This document shows positions 34,827 to 43,411 of a stretch of DNA of 64,000 nt, one piece after another. Position numbers and translations under genes: made by a program. Source of the stretch: Bacillus sp. M6-12 (lineage in GTDB: Bacteria > Bacillota > Bacilli > Bacillales > DSM-1321). Location: contig NZ_PGVF01000001.1 of the NCBI RefSeq assembly GCF_002860285.1, positions 620,001-684,000 on the forward strand, written 5' to 3'. The notes under the pieces are model-generated. The model did not search any database and had not been told where the DNA came from. It was given only the letters and a program-made list of their open reading frames with translations. Position 1 is the first letter of the stretch. The number at the start of each line of letters is the position of its first letter.

Positions 34827-35432
34827 TTATTTTTTTACAATGGTGTCTTCCATGTTGTATTTTTCTTTCAGTATTTTCTTCACTTTTTCTAAAATGTTTT
34901 TCTCCATCTTAGAAACATTAGCTTGGCTCATACCAATATGGTTGGCGATTTCTTTTTGGGTTTTCATAATCCCTCTATCAAGTCCATAGCGATATGTTAC
35001 AATATATCGTTCTTTTGGAGTAAGATGTTCTAATGCAAAATTTAAAAACTTAACATCGTCTGCAACCATTACATCCTGCTCTAAAGAGGCTTTATCACTA
35101 TCTAAGTTAGAAACGGTTTCCTCTAAGGAAAGATTATTTCCGTTCTTATCCATTGATAGAATTGTGTTCATAGAAATGTTATTCTTCATATGCCCTTTCT
35201 CTTTTCTTAAAAAGAATAAAATTTCATTTCGGATACAGTTAATAGCATACGTTGAAAACTTCACATTCCTTTCTGTATCATAAGCGTTTAGTGCCTTTGC
35301 ATATCCAACCATTGCAATACTTGATAATTCGTCATATGCAATACCTGAGTTTTGAAACATTTTCACAACATAAAAAACCAATGACAAGTTTTCTTCTGCT
35401 ATGACATTTTTTTCTTCGTTCGTTAATAGCAA
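34827..35432 (-). CDS. Sigma-70 family factor resembling sporulation sigma factors
   Basis: A 201-aa sigma factor with region 2 (LSLVFYVVKMFQNSGIAYDE, DTERNVKFSTYAINCIRNEI) and region 4 (LTPKERYIVTYRYGLDRGIM, TQKEIANHIGMSQANVSKME); region 1 and a clear region 3 are missing or short, as in SigF/SigK-like or SigI-like minor sigmas. It would redirect RNA polymerase to particular promoters. The start is TTG at 35432 after GGAGTG. It stands upstream of clpX with a promoter between them. Its target promoters cannot be deduced here, but most promoters seen in the window look sigma-A-like. Confidence 0.85.
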   Translation of the reverse strand: MLLTNEEKNVIAEENLSLVFYVVKMFQNSGIAYDELSSIAMVGYAKALNAYDTERNVKFSTYAINCIRNEILFFLRKEKGHMKNNISMNTILSMDKNGNNLSLEETVSNLDSDKASLEQDVMVADDVKFLNFALEHLTPKERYIVTYRYGLDRGIMKTQKEIANHIGMSQANVSKMEKNILEKVKKILKEKYNMEDTIVKK

Positions 35433-35466
35433 GTTCGCTCACTCCTTTCGTTTTTTGCCTATGTAT

Positions 35467-35520
35467 ATAAGAATAGAATAAAGTCAATGTTTACACAATG
35501 CGTTTTATAGTCAATAAGTC
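35467..35520 (-). promoter_or_regulatory. Region with two AGTCAAT elements upstream of the sigma gene
   Basis: AAAGTCAATG (35480-35489) and TTATAGTCAATAAG (35505-35518), both TTGACTxTA on the minus strand, 25 bp apart. A confident -10 box was not found. Confidence 0.45.
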
Positions 35521-35552
35521 TTGACCTGTTGACAATTTTGTGTTTCGGTCAA

Positions 35553-35580
35553 TAAAAAAAACAGGTATTACCCTGCTTTT
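35553..35580 (-). terminator. Weak hairpin terminator
   Basis: CAGG / CCTG short stem followed by T8 on the minus strand, after the 35568-36086 gene's stop. Confidence 0.5.
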
Positions 35581-36086
35581 TCTACTGACTCATATAATTC
35601 GTTTAGAACCAATTGAACTCCCTCTGGTTTCAAATAGGTTTGCAATTTCAACTCGATTATTTCAAGTGAAAACATACCTGTTTGATATAGCGTAATCATA
35701 GACTTTAACATTGGGAAATGTTGAATATCCTTTATCGCACCATACAATGCCCCATTCAAGTAGGTTTGATATTCTCCATCTACTTTACGATTCAATTCAT
35801 TGGTAATTCTCTTATACTTTTTATTAAACTCTTGAAAATGTGTACTATTTGTCATCTTATCTTCTTGGAAGTAAATATGACCTTTGTAGAAAACACCCTT
35901 TCCAGATTCCAAATATTCCTTCGCAATTTCATCCTCTGTTACGATGTTGAATCTGCCATTTGACTGCTTTCTTCCAAATTCATGATTCGTTGCAGTGTAC
36001 GTAAAAATATCTAACTTTCTCATAGATTTTGTGATAATTGTTTCTACACCTACACAAGCCTTTTCTAAAAACTGCACTTTTTTCAT
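35568..36086 (-). CDS. Unknown protein, 172 aa
   Basis: Not recognised. The first half appears strand-rich (VGVETIITKSMRKLDIFTYT, GVFYKGHIYFQED) and the second half helical (NLNGALYGAIKDIQHFPML-type pattern, visible TYLNGALYGAIKDIQ). No signal peptide or membrane segment. The ATG follows GGGAGG. A single-gene unit divergent from the thioredoxin-like lipoprotein gene. Confidence 0.55.
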   Translation of the reverse strand: MKKVQFLEKACVGVETIITKSMRKLDIFTYTATNHEFGRKQSNGRFNIVTEDEIAKEYLESGKGVFYKGHIYFQEDKMTNSTHFQEFNKKYKRITNELNRKVDGEYQTYLNGALYGAIKDIQHFPMLKSMITLYQTGMFSLEIIELKLQTYLKPEGVQLVLNELYESVEKAG

Positions 36087-36193
36087 AAATAAAATCCTCC
36101 CTGTTTAAAAACATATATACATATTCCTTTTTTATATAAAATCCTTTTATTATACTTCCGATTATTTGCCTTTATAATACAAAATCTACTTCA

Positions 36194-36222
36194 TTGACTA
36201 TAATCAATGTATATGGTAAAAT
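36194..36222 (+). promoter_or_regulatory. Promoter with TTGACTATAATCAA -35 element
   Basis: TTGACT (36194-36199), 17-bp spacer ATAATCAATGTATATGG, TAAAAT (36217-36222). TTGACTATAATCAA is one base from a perfect palindrome covering the -35 box. Confidence 0.75.
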
Positions 36223-36263
36223 AATCGTGATTAAGTCTGTACAGAAAACAAAGGAGGATATGT

Positions 36264-36986
36264 ATGAAGAAAAAGAAATGGTTAGCGGTGTCTTTAGTAG
36301 CTCTTATGTTGACTTCTGTCGGTTGCTCTAATAGTTCGGATAAAAATGAGGGAGAAAAAGAAACTACCCCTCAAGTAACTGCAGAACAGAAAGAAAATAC
36401 TACTAATGAATTAGATTTTGAAACTTTATTCCCGAATGAAGAAATTCGAGATTATGCTCAAAAAATGATTGGAACAGAAGCTCCAGATTTTACAGTGAAA
36501 AACTTAAAGGGTGAAGAAATCCAATTAAGTAAACTAAAAGGTCAAAATGTCATTATTGAATTGGGTTCTACTACTTGCCCTGCGTGTATTGCTTCTTATC
36601 CTTCTGTTAATGATTTCAAGGATATGAGTGGAGAACAAGTAAAAGTTTTAACTGTTTTTCCAAATGAAAGTAAAGCAGAAGTAGACGACTTCTTCAAAAT
36701 CAATAAATATGAAAAAGATGAAGAGGTTATTGCTGGTGAAGGACTAAATAGTATCTTTAACGATTATCAAGTAAAATACACACCTACATTTATCTTTGTC
36801 GATAAAGAAGGCTATATTCAATATGTTCATGTTGGTGGAGATGTAAGTGATGTTGTGTTAAGTAGCATGAGTGATTTAGCGTTCAAAACAACACTTACTC
36901 AATCTTTCAATAAGACAGAAAAAGTAGAATTGCAACTTCCAGAAGATTCTCAACAAGCAGAGCAACAATCAACAGATAAGAAATAA
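36264..36986 (+). CDS. TlpA/ResA-like thioredoxin-fold lipoprotein
   Basis: A 240-aa lipoprotein: signal peptide with lipobox LTSVGC (Cys about residue 21), a polar linker, then a thioredoxin fold (about 70-205) starting APDFTVKNLKGEEIQLSKLK with the active-site pair CPAC in GSTTCPACIASYP and the cis-Pro region KYTPTFIFVDKEGYI. Such proteins reduce or form disulphides outside the membrane, for instance in surface machines. The C-terminal tail is Gln-rich. The ATG follows AAAGGAGG. Its partner on this element is unclear; the Tad locus begins 900 bases downstream on the other strand. Confidence 0.87.
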   Translation: MKKKKWLAVSLVALMLTSVGCSNSSDKNEGEKETTPQVTAEQKENTTNELDFETLFPNEEIRDYAQKMIGTEAPDFTVKNLKGEEIQLSKLKGQNVIIELGSTTCPACIASYPSVNDFKDMSGEQVKVLTVFPNESKAEVDDFFKINKYEKDEEVIAGEGLNSIFNDYQVKYTPTFIFVDKEGYIQYVHVGGDVSDVVLSSMSDLAFKTTLTQSFNKTEKVELQLPEDSQQAEQQSTDKK

Positions 36987-37015
36987 AAAAGACGGTGGGA
37001 AATCCCACCGTTTTT
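36986..37015. terminator. Bidirectional terminator between convergent genes
   Basis: ACGGTGGGA AA TCCCACCGT with A6 before and T5 after. Confidence 0.9.
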
Positions 37016-37784
37016 ATTGTGCAGTCATATTCATTTCTTTTATAAATTGATTGATAATCTTTTTCCCTTCCTCTTGTAAGCCACTCATTAATTGTGGTGT
37101 ACTTTCTTGTATAGGCAAGAGGGTATATTCGTAGTGATTCTTTTTAGAAATCATATACGCCTTAGTTGCCGATACGCTTTCAGGGAATACATCAATTTTC
37201 ACAACATAAATAATACGTGAACTTTTACTTTCTTTTAAGCCGAAAAATTGATTTTGGTCAACCATAAAATAAGAAGCTTTCTCCCCTACTTTGTTATGGT
37301 GAACGTAATCGAGAAGAATCATCTCTACAAATGGAGCAGGGATTCTTCCGATTTCAAATCCACTTTCCACCCCTGCTTTTTGAAGCATATATATTTGTTG
37401 GATTTTCATTTCATCGGATTTGGAAACAATATAATTCATTCCAGCAAGTTCTCCTACATATTCTACTTTCATACCGTTTACCGATTTACTCACCAGTCCT
37501 TTAATTTCCTTAGATAAAAGGATATTGTACATATTTAGGGACTGATTGAACACTTTAAGTTCTGTTGGTGTTACTTTCTCGACATCATTAGCACGTACTC
37601 TGCGAACTAACTCTTTTCCTGTTTCTGCAGGGACATCATGACGAAGCATTTCTTCAAACCCTACATCTGTCTTTTTAAAGAATGATAGATTTACTAAGAC
37701 TTCTTCATGTACATACATACACACATATATTTCTTCTCCATTTAAGGTTGTTTTGGCAATTTCTCTATGAATAAATGAACTCAA
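37014..37784 (-). CDS. Unknown protein, 256 aa
   Basis: Not recognised. Soluble, mixed alpha/beta; segments such as EIYVCMYVHEEVLVNLSFF, MNYIVSKSDEMKIQQIYML and RIIYVVKIDVFPESVS. The TTG at 37784 is chosen because a clear AGAGGAGG stands 7 bases upstream; an in-frame ATG at 37823 has no ribosome site and overlaps the promoter element. It lies just outside the Tad locus, separated from its last gene by a terminator. Confidence 0.55.
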   Translation of the reverse strand: MSSFIHREIAKTTLNGEEIYVCMYVHEEVLVNLSFFKKTDVGFEEMLRHDVPAETGKELVRRVRANDVEKVTPTELKVFNQSLNMYNILLSKEIKGLVSKSVNGMKVEYVGELAGMNYIVSKSDEMKIQQIYMLQKAGVESGFEIGRIPAPFVEMILLDYVHHNKVGEKASYFMVDQNQFFGLKESKSSRIIYVVKIDVFPESVSATKAYMISKKNHYEYTLLPIQESTPQLMSGLQEEGKKIINQFIKEMNMTAQ

Positions 37785-37824
37785 TTTATTTCCTCCTCTT
37801 AATCCTGTCTTATCACATGTCATT

Positions 37825-37845
37825 AATTATACACTATAGTCAATG
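37825..37845 (-). promoter_or_regulatory. TTGACTATAGTG element next to a TATAAT box
   Basis: Minus strand TTGACTATAGTG (37844..37833) is followed at once by TATAAT (37832..37827). If TATAAT is the -10, the element lies in the spacer, where a bound protein would block the promoter. Confidence 0.5.
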
Positions 37846-37871
37846 TTTCGTATAGATAATTGTGGTGCAAT

Positions 37872-37903
37872 AAAAAAGAACTACCCTAAAAAGGATAGCT
37901 CTC
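37872..37903 (-). terminator. Terminator of the tadV end of the Tad locus
   Basis: GAGCTATCC / GGGTAGTTC stem with G-U pairs followed by T6 on the minus strand. Confidence 0.75.
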
Positions 37904-37911
37904 TTTGTTTA

Positions 37912-38424
37912 TTAAAGGTAATGAAGATAAGGGATTAAGAATTGCCCGAAGAATAAGCTAATATGAGCTAATAAAAAAAATGGGGCAAAAGGCATATTCC
38001 CTATCGGTTTACCAGTTCTGAAACGGAAGTAAATATACACCATTCCAGAGATACAAGCTAAAACAAGGAAGATTGGGACTTGGAAAAATCCTAAATATAA
38101 TCCTACTACTGCGATACATTTAATATCTCCACCCATTTTGTGCATTTTAATCATAGCAGGAATGAGTAGAACAAAAAACCCAAACAATGAACCAGTGATT
38201 CTGGAGATAATTTCTGATGTAGAATAATCCATAAATGGAATAATGCCAATGGCTATGATACCAAAAGTTAAGTTTAATTTATTTGGTATTTTCATTGATT
38301 TCATATCTGTATATGTTGCAATTCCCAAGAATAGAGTCAATATGGCAACTAAATAATAGTTGCCATAAAGACCTTGTATATCTTGGAGCATCGTATTGAT
38401 AAATGTTTGACTATCTGTAAACAA
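37912..38424 (-). CDS. TadV/CpaA-type prepilin peptidase
   Basis: A 170-aa A24-family aspartic peptidase with about six membrane segments. The two catalytic aspartates are in TDMKSMKIPN (near residue 40) and KMGGDIKCI (near residue 101), the expected GxGD-like site. It would trim the leader of the Flp pilin and TadE/F pseudopilins encoded just upstream. The start is TTG at 38424, overlapping the end of the TadF-like gene by 14 bases, so the two are coupled. Compact form without the N-terminal methylase domain, as usual for Tad loci. Confidence 0.87.
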   Translation of the reverse strand: MFTDSQTFINTMLQDIQGLYGNYYLVAILTLFLGIATYTDMKSMKIPNKLNLTFGIIAIGIIPFMDYSTSEIISRITGSLFGFFVLLIPAMIKMHKMGGDIKCIAVVGLYLGFFQVPIFLVLACISGMVYIYFRFRTGKPIGNMPFAPFFLLAHISLFFGQFLIPYLHYL

Positions 38425-38980
38425 GACGACTCACACTCCTAATTACTAATTCTGTTTTTCCATCCTCTGTTTGACCAGTGACGCTAATATCAAAGTTGTT
38501 TTTATCAAAAGAATCATAGAATTGTTTCTCTAATGAAGGGAAAAGGTCAAATACTTGGCTTGTTTTCACACGAACAACCATATAAGAATCTAACCATAAT
38601 TGGTGAGCTGGTTTCGTTCTTTCTCCCAAACCTTCATTCGTGTATTTGTAATCAACCCTACGAATCCTTACTTGCTTGTAGCTGATATTTTGAGAGCCAC
38701 CAGCATGAATTCGTTTTTCAATAATGTCGTGATATTTGGTACGAACCGCATCTTCACTATATATAAATTCCTCTCCTCTTAGAGATTCTTTATCTACTGA
38801 ATAATTCAAGGCAGAAACACCAGCGACATCCATGATACCTTGCACTTCACTAATGGTATAAGATTGCTTTAGTACATCCATACTCCACGTAATGATTAAG
38901 ACAGAAATAAAGGCGAGAATAACAAAAAGAATACTAAATGCACCTTTTTGGTCTTTTAAAAACTTTTTAATATTTTTCAT
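38411..38980 (-). CDS. TadF/TadG-like pilus protein
   Basis: A 189-aa protein with a short Lys-rich N-terminus (NIKKFLKDQKGAFSILFVIL) and one membrane helix (about 14-36), the signature of TadE/F-type pseudopilins (KGA followed by a hydrophobic run). The exported domain is mixed alpha/beta. The ATG at 38980 follows GAGGAG by 9 bases; an upstream in-frame ATG lies in the previous gene. It lies between the TadE-like and prepilin peptidase genes. Confidence 0.75.
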   Translation of the reverse strand: MKNIKKFLKDQKGAFSILFVILAFISVLIITWSMDVLKQSYTISEVQGIMDVAGVSALNYSVDKESLRGEEFIYSEDAVRTKYHDIIEKRIHAGGSQNISYKQVRIRRVDYKYTNEGLGERTKPAHQLWLDSYMVVRVKTSQVFDLFPSLEKQFYDSFDKNNFDISVTGQTEDGKTELVIRSVSRLVYR

Positions 38981-38984
38981 GTTA

Positions 38985-39476
38985 TTACTCTCCTCTAAAG
39001 TTGTCATAGCGGAATTGGAATTCGGACATTACACTTCGTTTGGAAACAATTTCGTTGGTGACATTACCAGGAATCCAGTTACTTAGCATAGCCCATTTGT
39101 ATTCTGCTTTCAGTTCCGTATCAATCATGTCTCCATAATCCGCACTGTAATCAGATAAGTTGTAACTGTAATTTTTTATCCCTGCTTTATCCATGTTTCC
39201 TTTGATAATGGAATCCATTTCGCCTCTTGTGATATACGCCCCACTACCCCCTGGATAGTTTGTTGGTGTAGAACCTGATAACCCTCCTTGAATCCCTACT
39301 GTACGTGCGAGATAAGAGTTTGTATCTGATATAACCGTAAACTTCCAAGTGAGAAGAGCTACGTCTGTTACAAAGCTGACAATCATTAAGAACATCATCA
39401 TACCTATAACAATTTCAATGGCTAAAGCACCTTTTTTGTTTTTCTTAAATCCTTTCAATCTTTTAAACATTTTCAT
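38985..39476 (-). CDS. TadE-like pseudopilin
   Basis: A 163-aa protein starting MKMFKRLKGFKKNKKGALAI, followed by EIVIGMMMFLMIVSFVTDVA: a prepilin-like leader with Gly-Ala cleavage site, Glu at +5, and a single membrane helix, as in TadE. The rest is an exported domain with a Gly/Ser/Thr-rich loop. The ATG at 39476 is preferred because it matches the leader length of TadE and follows AAAGGTGG-type bases; an in-frame ATG at 39521 has no ribosome site. It is co-transcribed with the Flp pilin and TadF genes or follows the strong palindrome at 39542. Confidence 0.75.
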   Translation of the reverse strand: MKMFKRLKGFKKNKKGALAIEIVIGMMMFLMIVSFVTDVALLTWKFTVISDTNSYLARTVGIQGGLSGSTPTNYPGGSGAYITRGEMDSIIKGNMDKAGIKNYSYNLSDYSADYGDMIDTELKAEYKWAMLSNWIPGNVTNEIVSKRSVMSEFQFRYDNFRGE

Positions 39477-39541
39477 GCAGTCTTCTTCACCACCTTTACT
39501 TTCTTTGTTTGGTATGGACAAGTTAATTCTTGATATATCTT

Positions 39542-39573
39542 AGAAAAGGGAGATGGTCTCATCTCCCTTTTCT
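39542..39573. terminator. Perfect 14-bp hairpin between flp pilin and tadE genes
   Basis: AGAAAAGGGAGATG GTCT CATCTCCCTTTTCT. It follows the pilin gene's stop by 13 bases. A hairpin at this place would raise the yield of pilin mRNA over that of the minor pilins. Confidence 0.85.
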
Positions 39574-39586
39574 ACTTGATATTCGA

Positions 39587-39772
39587 TTACTTCACTTTTA
39601 AGTTATCAACTTCGCCTTTAGAGCTACCCAAGAACTTAGTGATAGAATCTCTGAATGCGAACAATGCAGTAGCGATTACAAGAACTACGGAAATCCAGAC
39701 GATAATCTCGATGTTGGAAGCTCCTTCTTCACCTTTTAATACAAATTTCGCTCTGTTCATTAAGTTTTTCAT
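39587..39772 (-). CDS. Flp-type pilin subunit
   Basis: A 61-aa small pilin: N-terminal leader MKNLMNRAKFVLKGEEGASN, then a hydrophobic helix IEIIVWISVVLVIATALFAF and a short polar tail. Cleavage would occur at the Gly-Ala of EEGASNIE with Glu at +5, as in Flp/Tad pilins. The ATG follows AAAGGAGG. It has its own promoter region with a TATAGTC element and is followed at once by a strong hairpin, which fits a highly expressed major subunit. Confidence 0.85.
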   Translation of the reverse strand: MKNLMNRAKFVLKGEEGASNIEIIVWISVVLVIATALFAFRDSITKFLGSSKGEVDNLKVK

Positions 39773-39834
39773 AGTACCAATTTCCTCCTTTTAAATGTTT
39801 TATTTTTCATAATATGCGTATCGACAATATATTA

Positions 39835-39863
39835 TAATCTCTACTTAATAGATTATAGTCAAC
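39835..39863 (-). promoter_or_regulatory. TTGACTATAATC element and TATAAT box upstream of flp
   Basis: Minus strand TTGACTATAATC (39862..39851) is followed by AGAGATTATAATATAT. The same AGAGATTATA(A/G)TATA block follows a TTGACTATA before tadB (41890-41927), at a different distance, so both Tad promoters may answer to one regulator. Confidence 0.5.
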
Positions 39864-39928
39864 ACATACTTTGATAATACCATTATAATAAGGTCTTCTA
39901 TTGAAAAAAAGCCTTTTTTGGTTTTACT

Positions 39929-39940
39929 ATGCTTTAGCAT
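39929..39940. repeat. Second copy of the ATGCTTTAGCAT palindrome
   Basis: Same 12-bp palindromic core as at 18901-18912, opposite orientation, 16 bases after the tadC stop. Confidence 0.4.
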
Positions 39941-39956
39941 GTGTTGACAGTTTGAC

Positions 39957-40838
39957 TTACATAGATGCAAGACCAGTCATTGAGCCTAACATTGGAAGAC
40001 CCATGATAGCCATAATACATAGCAACAGTGGTGCTTGAAGTGCAGTTGCCATCATTTGGCGTTTGCCAATTTTCATAGCCATTGCGTCTAATTGCATTTC
40101 ACGAATTTTATCCGCTTGTGCATTGAAACTTTCACTTGCACTTCCCCCTTGTTCAAGAGTTAATTTTACAAGGGCAACGAACTCACGAACTTCAAAGAGG
40201 TCAACATCTTCTCTTAAAGAGTCAAGAGCTTCGTCAATGCTTTTAACATCGCATTGAACAACAAAGTTTTGAAGAATTGGCTTCCACTCTTCTCCTACAT
40301 ATTTGATACTTTCTGCTACTGCTTGTGAGAAAGAAACATTCGCTGAAAGGTATCCTTCTGTAATACGGATGAAGTCAGGGAAGTCAGCAACTAACAATGC
40401 TTTGCGGTTGTTTTTAGAGTTTCTTAGGAAGAAATCAAGTCCGAAGAATAACACAACTCCCCATAGAATACCCATGAATGGTGCAATTAGGTTGTAAAGA
40501 GCGAAACCTAAAACCAATCCAGCTATTTTTAGAGTGATGCTTAATGCACGATATTGAATAGGCGTGAAATTTTTCTCCCACTTTGCCATTTTCAAATCAC
40601 GTTCTAATTGCTCTAAGTTCTTTGGTTTTAACCTTGGAAGAAGATGGCGAATGACTGGTTTTGTGACTTTATCAATTAACTCATTCATTTCCATATCTTC
40701 TTTTTTATTGTTAAATTGAAGTTGCTTCAATCTTTTTCGGTGAACATTGTAGTTTTCCATTGAGAAGACAAGTATAAATAGGCTTCTTGCAAGGAAAAAC
40801 ATTGATATGACTGCTACGATTGCAAATATTACTAACAC
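39957..40838 (-). CDS. TadC-like pilus assembly membrane protein
   Basis: A 293-aa GspF-type (T2SSF) inner-membrane protein: N-terminal membrane segment, a basic linker, paired helices around 95-135, then the T2SSF motif region FIRITEGYLSANVSFSQAVA and VKLTLEQGGSASESF, and a C-terminal membrane pair MMATALQAPLLLCIMAIMGL. TadC pairs with TadB as the platform on which TadA works. The start is GTG at 40838 after AAGGAGG. It follows tadB by 17 bases. Confidence 0.87.
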   Translation of the reverse strand: MLVIFAIVAVISMFFLARSLFILVFSMENYNVHRKRLKQLQFNNKKEDMEMNELIDKVTKPVIRHLLPRLKPKNLEQLERDLKMAKWEKNFTPIQYRALSITLKIAGLVLGFALYNLIAPFMGILWGVVLFFGLDFFLRNSKNNRKALLVADFPDFIRITEGYLSANVSFSQAVAESIKYVGEEWKPILQNFVVQCDVKSIDEALDSLREDVDLFEVREFVALVKLTLEQGGSASESFNAQADKIREMQLDAMAMKIGKRQMMATALQAPLLLCIMAIMGLPMLGSMTGLASM

Positions 40839-40855
40839 CTTTCTAACCTCCTTCC

Positions 40856-41794
40856 TTATTCAAGCGGTGCTCCAATTTTGGAGTTTACAAACCAGATACT
40901 TCCCATGAAGATAGAAGCGATTACAGCAGTTCCAATCTTACCTGTTGACGTATTAATCATAAAGTCGATATACGTATCGTTGGTTAGAGCAGAATAGATA
41001 GCGAACATTGGAATACACGCTAACATGATATACGCTTCATTTTTAGGACCAGCAAGTTCTTTCTTCATTACTGATTTTGTTTTTCTGTTTTCTTCATATT
41101 GTTGGTATGCTTGATTTAACAGCTTTTTACGGATTTCCTCTGTACCTAAAGAAGAGGCAATTTTGTAATAGTCAGCTAAACGAACCATGTATTTGTTACC
41201 TGTACGTCTTCCCATGTTATCCATTGCTTCTCCAACAGGGACACCTACATTGACTTCAAGAACCGTTTGTCTGATTTCAGAATACATAGGTTCTTCACCT
41301 TTGAATTCAACCATTGTTAATTCAAGTGATTTACCAAAGTCTTTTGTGGTTTCATAACGCTTGATAACCATCTGCATGAACGGTCCAATCTGTTTCTCTA
41401 AAAGGGCTACTCTTCGGTTTTTTAAGAAAGTAATAACCTCTTTTGGAAGAATGTAACCAATTAGGGCGAACAATACGCCTAAGATGGGGTTATTCATTAA
41501 GATACCAACAAGTAAAGCAAATACAATTGCTGAACCAATCGTAATCATACGATATTCAGTGTAGCTTAGTTTAAAACCAGCTTGTAGGCTTAGTGTTTCA
41601 ATTGCATATCGCTTAGAAAATTTTACTTTTTCTTCGTTGTATTTTTCTAATCGTTTCTTTAACACATTTTCTCTCAAAATGTTACTGGATTGCTGTTTAC
41701 GACCATCTAATGTACTTTTGTTTCCTCTGCCTACACTTGCAATTACAATAGTCAGTATCATTAAAACAGCAAATAGCATAATGTTAAATCCCAT
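40856..41794 (-). CDS. TadB-like pilus assembly membrane protein
   Basis: A 312-aa paralogue of TadC-type proteins: N-terminal membrane segment (residues 2-20), a middle hydrophobic pair, the T2SSF pattern QIGPFMQMVIKRYETTKDFG and VNVGVPVGEAMDNMGRRTGN, and C-terminal membrane segments. Together with TadC it forms the inner-membrane platform of the Tad pilus. The ATG follows GAAAGGA. A 170-bp gap with a TTGACTATA element separates it from tadA, so it may start a new transcript. Confidence 0.87.
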   Translation of the reverse strand: MGFNIMLFAVLMILTIVIASVGRGNKSTLDGRKQQSSNILRENVLKKRLEKYNEEKVKFSKRYAIETLSLQAGFKLSYTEYRMITIGSAIVFALLVGILMNNPILGVLFALIGYILPKEVITFLKNRRVALLEKQIGPFMQMVIKRYETTKDFGKSLELTMVEFKGEEPMYSEIRQTVLEVNVGVPVGEAMDNMGRRTGNKYMVRLADYYKIASSLGTEEIRKKLLNQAYQQYEENRKTKSVMKKELAGPKNEAYIMLACIPMFAIYSALTNDTYIDFMINTSTGKIGTAVIASIFMGSIWFVNSKIGAPLE

Positions 41795-41889
41795 TCTTTT
41801 CCTTTCACCTACCTTTTTTATTTTTTATTCACTAACAAATTATAGTGGATACAAGGGGCATTTAATCATACACCCCTCATATCTTATAT

Positions 41890-41927
41890 ACTATAATCTC
41901 TAATGATTAAAATATAGCATATAGTCA
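41890..41927 (-). promoter_or_regulatory. TTGACTATA element upstream of tadB/tadC
   Basis: Minus strand TTGACTATATGC (41927..41916), then AGAGATTATAGTATAT with a TATAGT box (41894..41889), matching the block upstream of flp. Confidence 0.5.
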
Positions 41928-41968
41928 ACATTAGAGGAATAAAAAAAGTGTTTAATTCCTTTTGACTA

Positions 41969-43348
41969 TTATTTTTCCACCCAAGGCTCGATTTGCTCAA
42001 GTGTAATACCACGTCTAAGCATTTTGTCTGCTTTTTCTTTGTCGATTTTTCCTTCCCATACGAAATCTTTCTTACGGAAGTCATAACGACAAATGGTTTT
42101 AACGTCAACACGACCTTTTTCAAAGTTGTAGTTAATTTCTGAAATGGTTGTAATCTTTCTGCCTGTACCTGGTACGTTATCTTGAATACATACATAATCT
42201 ACTGCAGAACCAATGATACGTTCTACTACGTCAATCCCAAGTGAAGGCATTGCCATTAGGTATTTTGTTACCAGACGGTTGATGATATTCCAAGGGTTGC
42301 CTCCATGCATCGTGAAAATCGTACTGTGTCCAGTCTCCATCCCCTCAACGGCCGCTTGTGCTTCTTCACCACGTACCTCCCCTACTACAATGTATTTTGG
42401 TTTCAAACGCAATGCAGTATGAATGAGGTTTCCAAGCGGTACAGCCAATGCTTTGTCATCGCTTTTTACAGATACTAATTCTAACGTGTGGTCGTTTTTA
42501 GGGAACAACTCTTGTGTATCCTCACAAACTAACATACGTTTATTTGATTTTGTTACATAGTAGTCTAACAATGCACGAATGGAAGTCGTTTTCCCTGAAC
42601 CTGTTAATCCAGCATAAATAATATTACATTCACCCACAATTAGCATACCAAGGAAGTCTGCCATTTCTGTTGTTAATACGCCCCAACCGACAATTTGTTC
42701 TTTCGTAATATGGTCTTCAGCGTGTTTACGAATCGTTAAAGAGTAGTCTCTTGGAGAAACCCCTGGTGAAGTCGCACAACCCCTGTCTTGATACAATTCA
42801 AAGTCAACGATTTTGGAGTCACCCATGTTAATCTCTTTACCAGATTCACGAATAAAGCGTTCCAGTACATCCTTGAAGTGTTTTGCACTTCGGAATGTCT
42901 TTTGATACCTCATGTTTGCTCCTTTTCTTTCAACATAAATGGTTTTCCAATCTATGACGAAAATATCTGATACATCAGGGTCAGCGAAGGCATCTGCTAA
43001 AACGGAATACCCTGCAAATTCTTCCACCATTTCTTCAATAAATACATTTTGGTTCATATCATCGTATCCACGCACACGAAGGTTTTCAGCTAACACAATA
43101 TCTGTAATGTACGTCTTGTATTGAGATTTTTTCTTTCTCAAATATTCTTTATCTTTCTTCGCTTTTTTCTCCGCTTTTTGCTGGTTTCCTTTACTGTTTA
43201 CTTCCATTTCAGTTGCCAATTTTTCTGCTAATTGAGTACGAATCAATTCAAGAGCATCCTCGTAATCCATTAATGCTCCAACTGTATCTGATTTTTGGCG
43301 ATTGAACTTCATTAAATCTTTCCTAAATGATTTAAAATCTTGCTCCAC
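41969..43348 (-). CDS. TadA/CpaF-type secretion ATPase
   Basis: A 459-aa hexameric ATPase that powers Tad pilus assembly. Walker A is IIYAGLTGSGKTTSIRALLD (near residue 250), followed by the Asp box EDTQELFPKND, Walker B KPKYIVVGEVRGEEA and the His box GMETGHSTIFTMHGG. The N-terminal 120 residues include a Lys-rich helical region typical of CpaF. The start is GTG at 43348, 7 bases after AGGAGG. Upstream is a PsiE-like gene, downstream tadB and tadC. Confidence 0.93.
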   Translation of the reverse strand: MEQDFKSFRKDLMKFNRQKSDTVGALMDYEDALELIRTQLAEKLATEMEVNSKGNQQKAEKKAKKDKEYLRKKKSQYKTYITDIVLAENLRVRGYDDMNQNVFIEEMVEEFAGYSVLADAFADPDVSDIFVIDWKTIYVERKGANMRYQKTFRSAKHFKDVLERFIRESGKEINMGDSKIVDFELYQDRGCATSPGVSPRDYSLTIRKHAEDHITKEQIVGWGVLTTEMADFLGMLIVGECNIIYAGLTGSGKTTSIRALLDYYVTKSNKRMLVCEDTQELFPKNDHTLELVSVKSDDKALAVPLGNLIHTALRLKPKYIVVGEVRGEEAQAAVEGMETGHSTIFTMHGGNPWNIINRLVTKYLMAMPSLGIDVVERIIGSAVDYVCIQDNVPGTGRKITTISEINYNFEKGRVDVKTICRYDFRKKDFVWEGKIDKEKADKMLRRGITLEQIEPWVEK

Positions 43349-43411
43349 AATGTTGCCTCCTTTTTTATCTTCTTTATTATTAAATGACTATTTTAATTTT
43401 GTTTTTAAACA

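Noticed and set aside
34827..35432. The encoded sigma factor as the reader of the TTGACTATA promoters
   Set aside because: The boxes seen are close to sigma-A consensus (TTGACA and TATAAT at 17 bp), so a special sigma factor is not needed; a shared DNA-binding regulator explains the extra bases better. It is not excluded.
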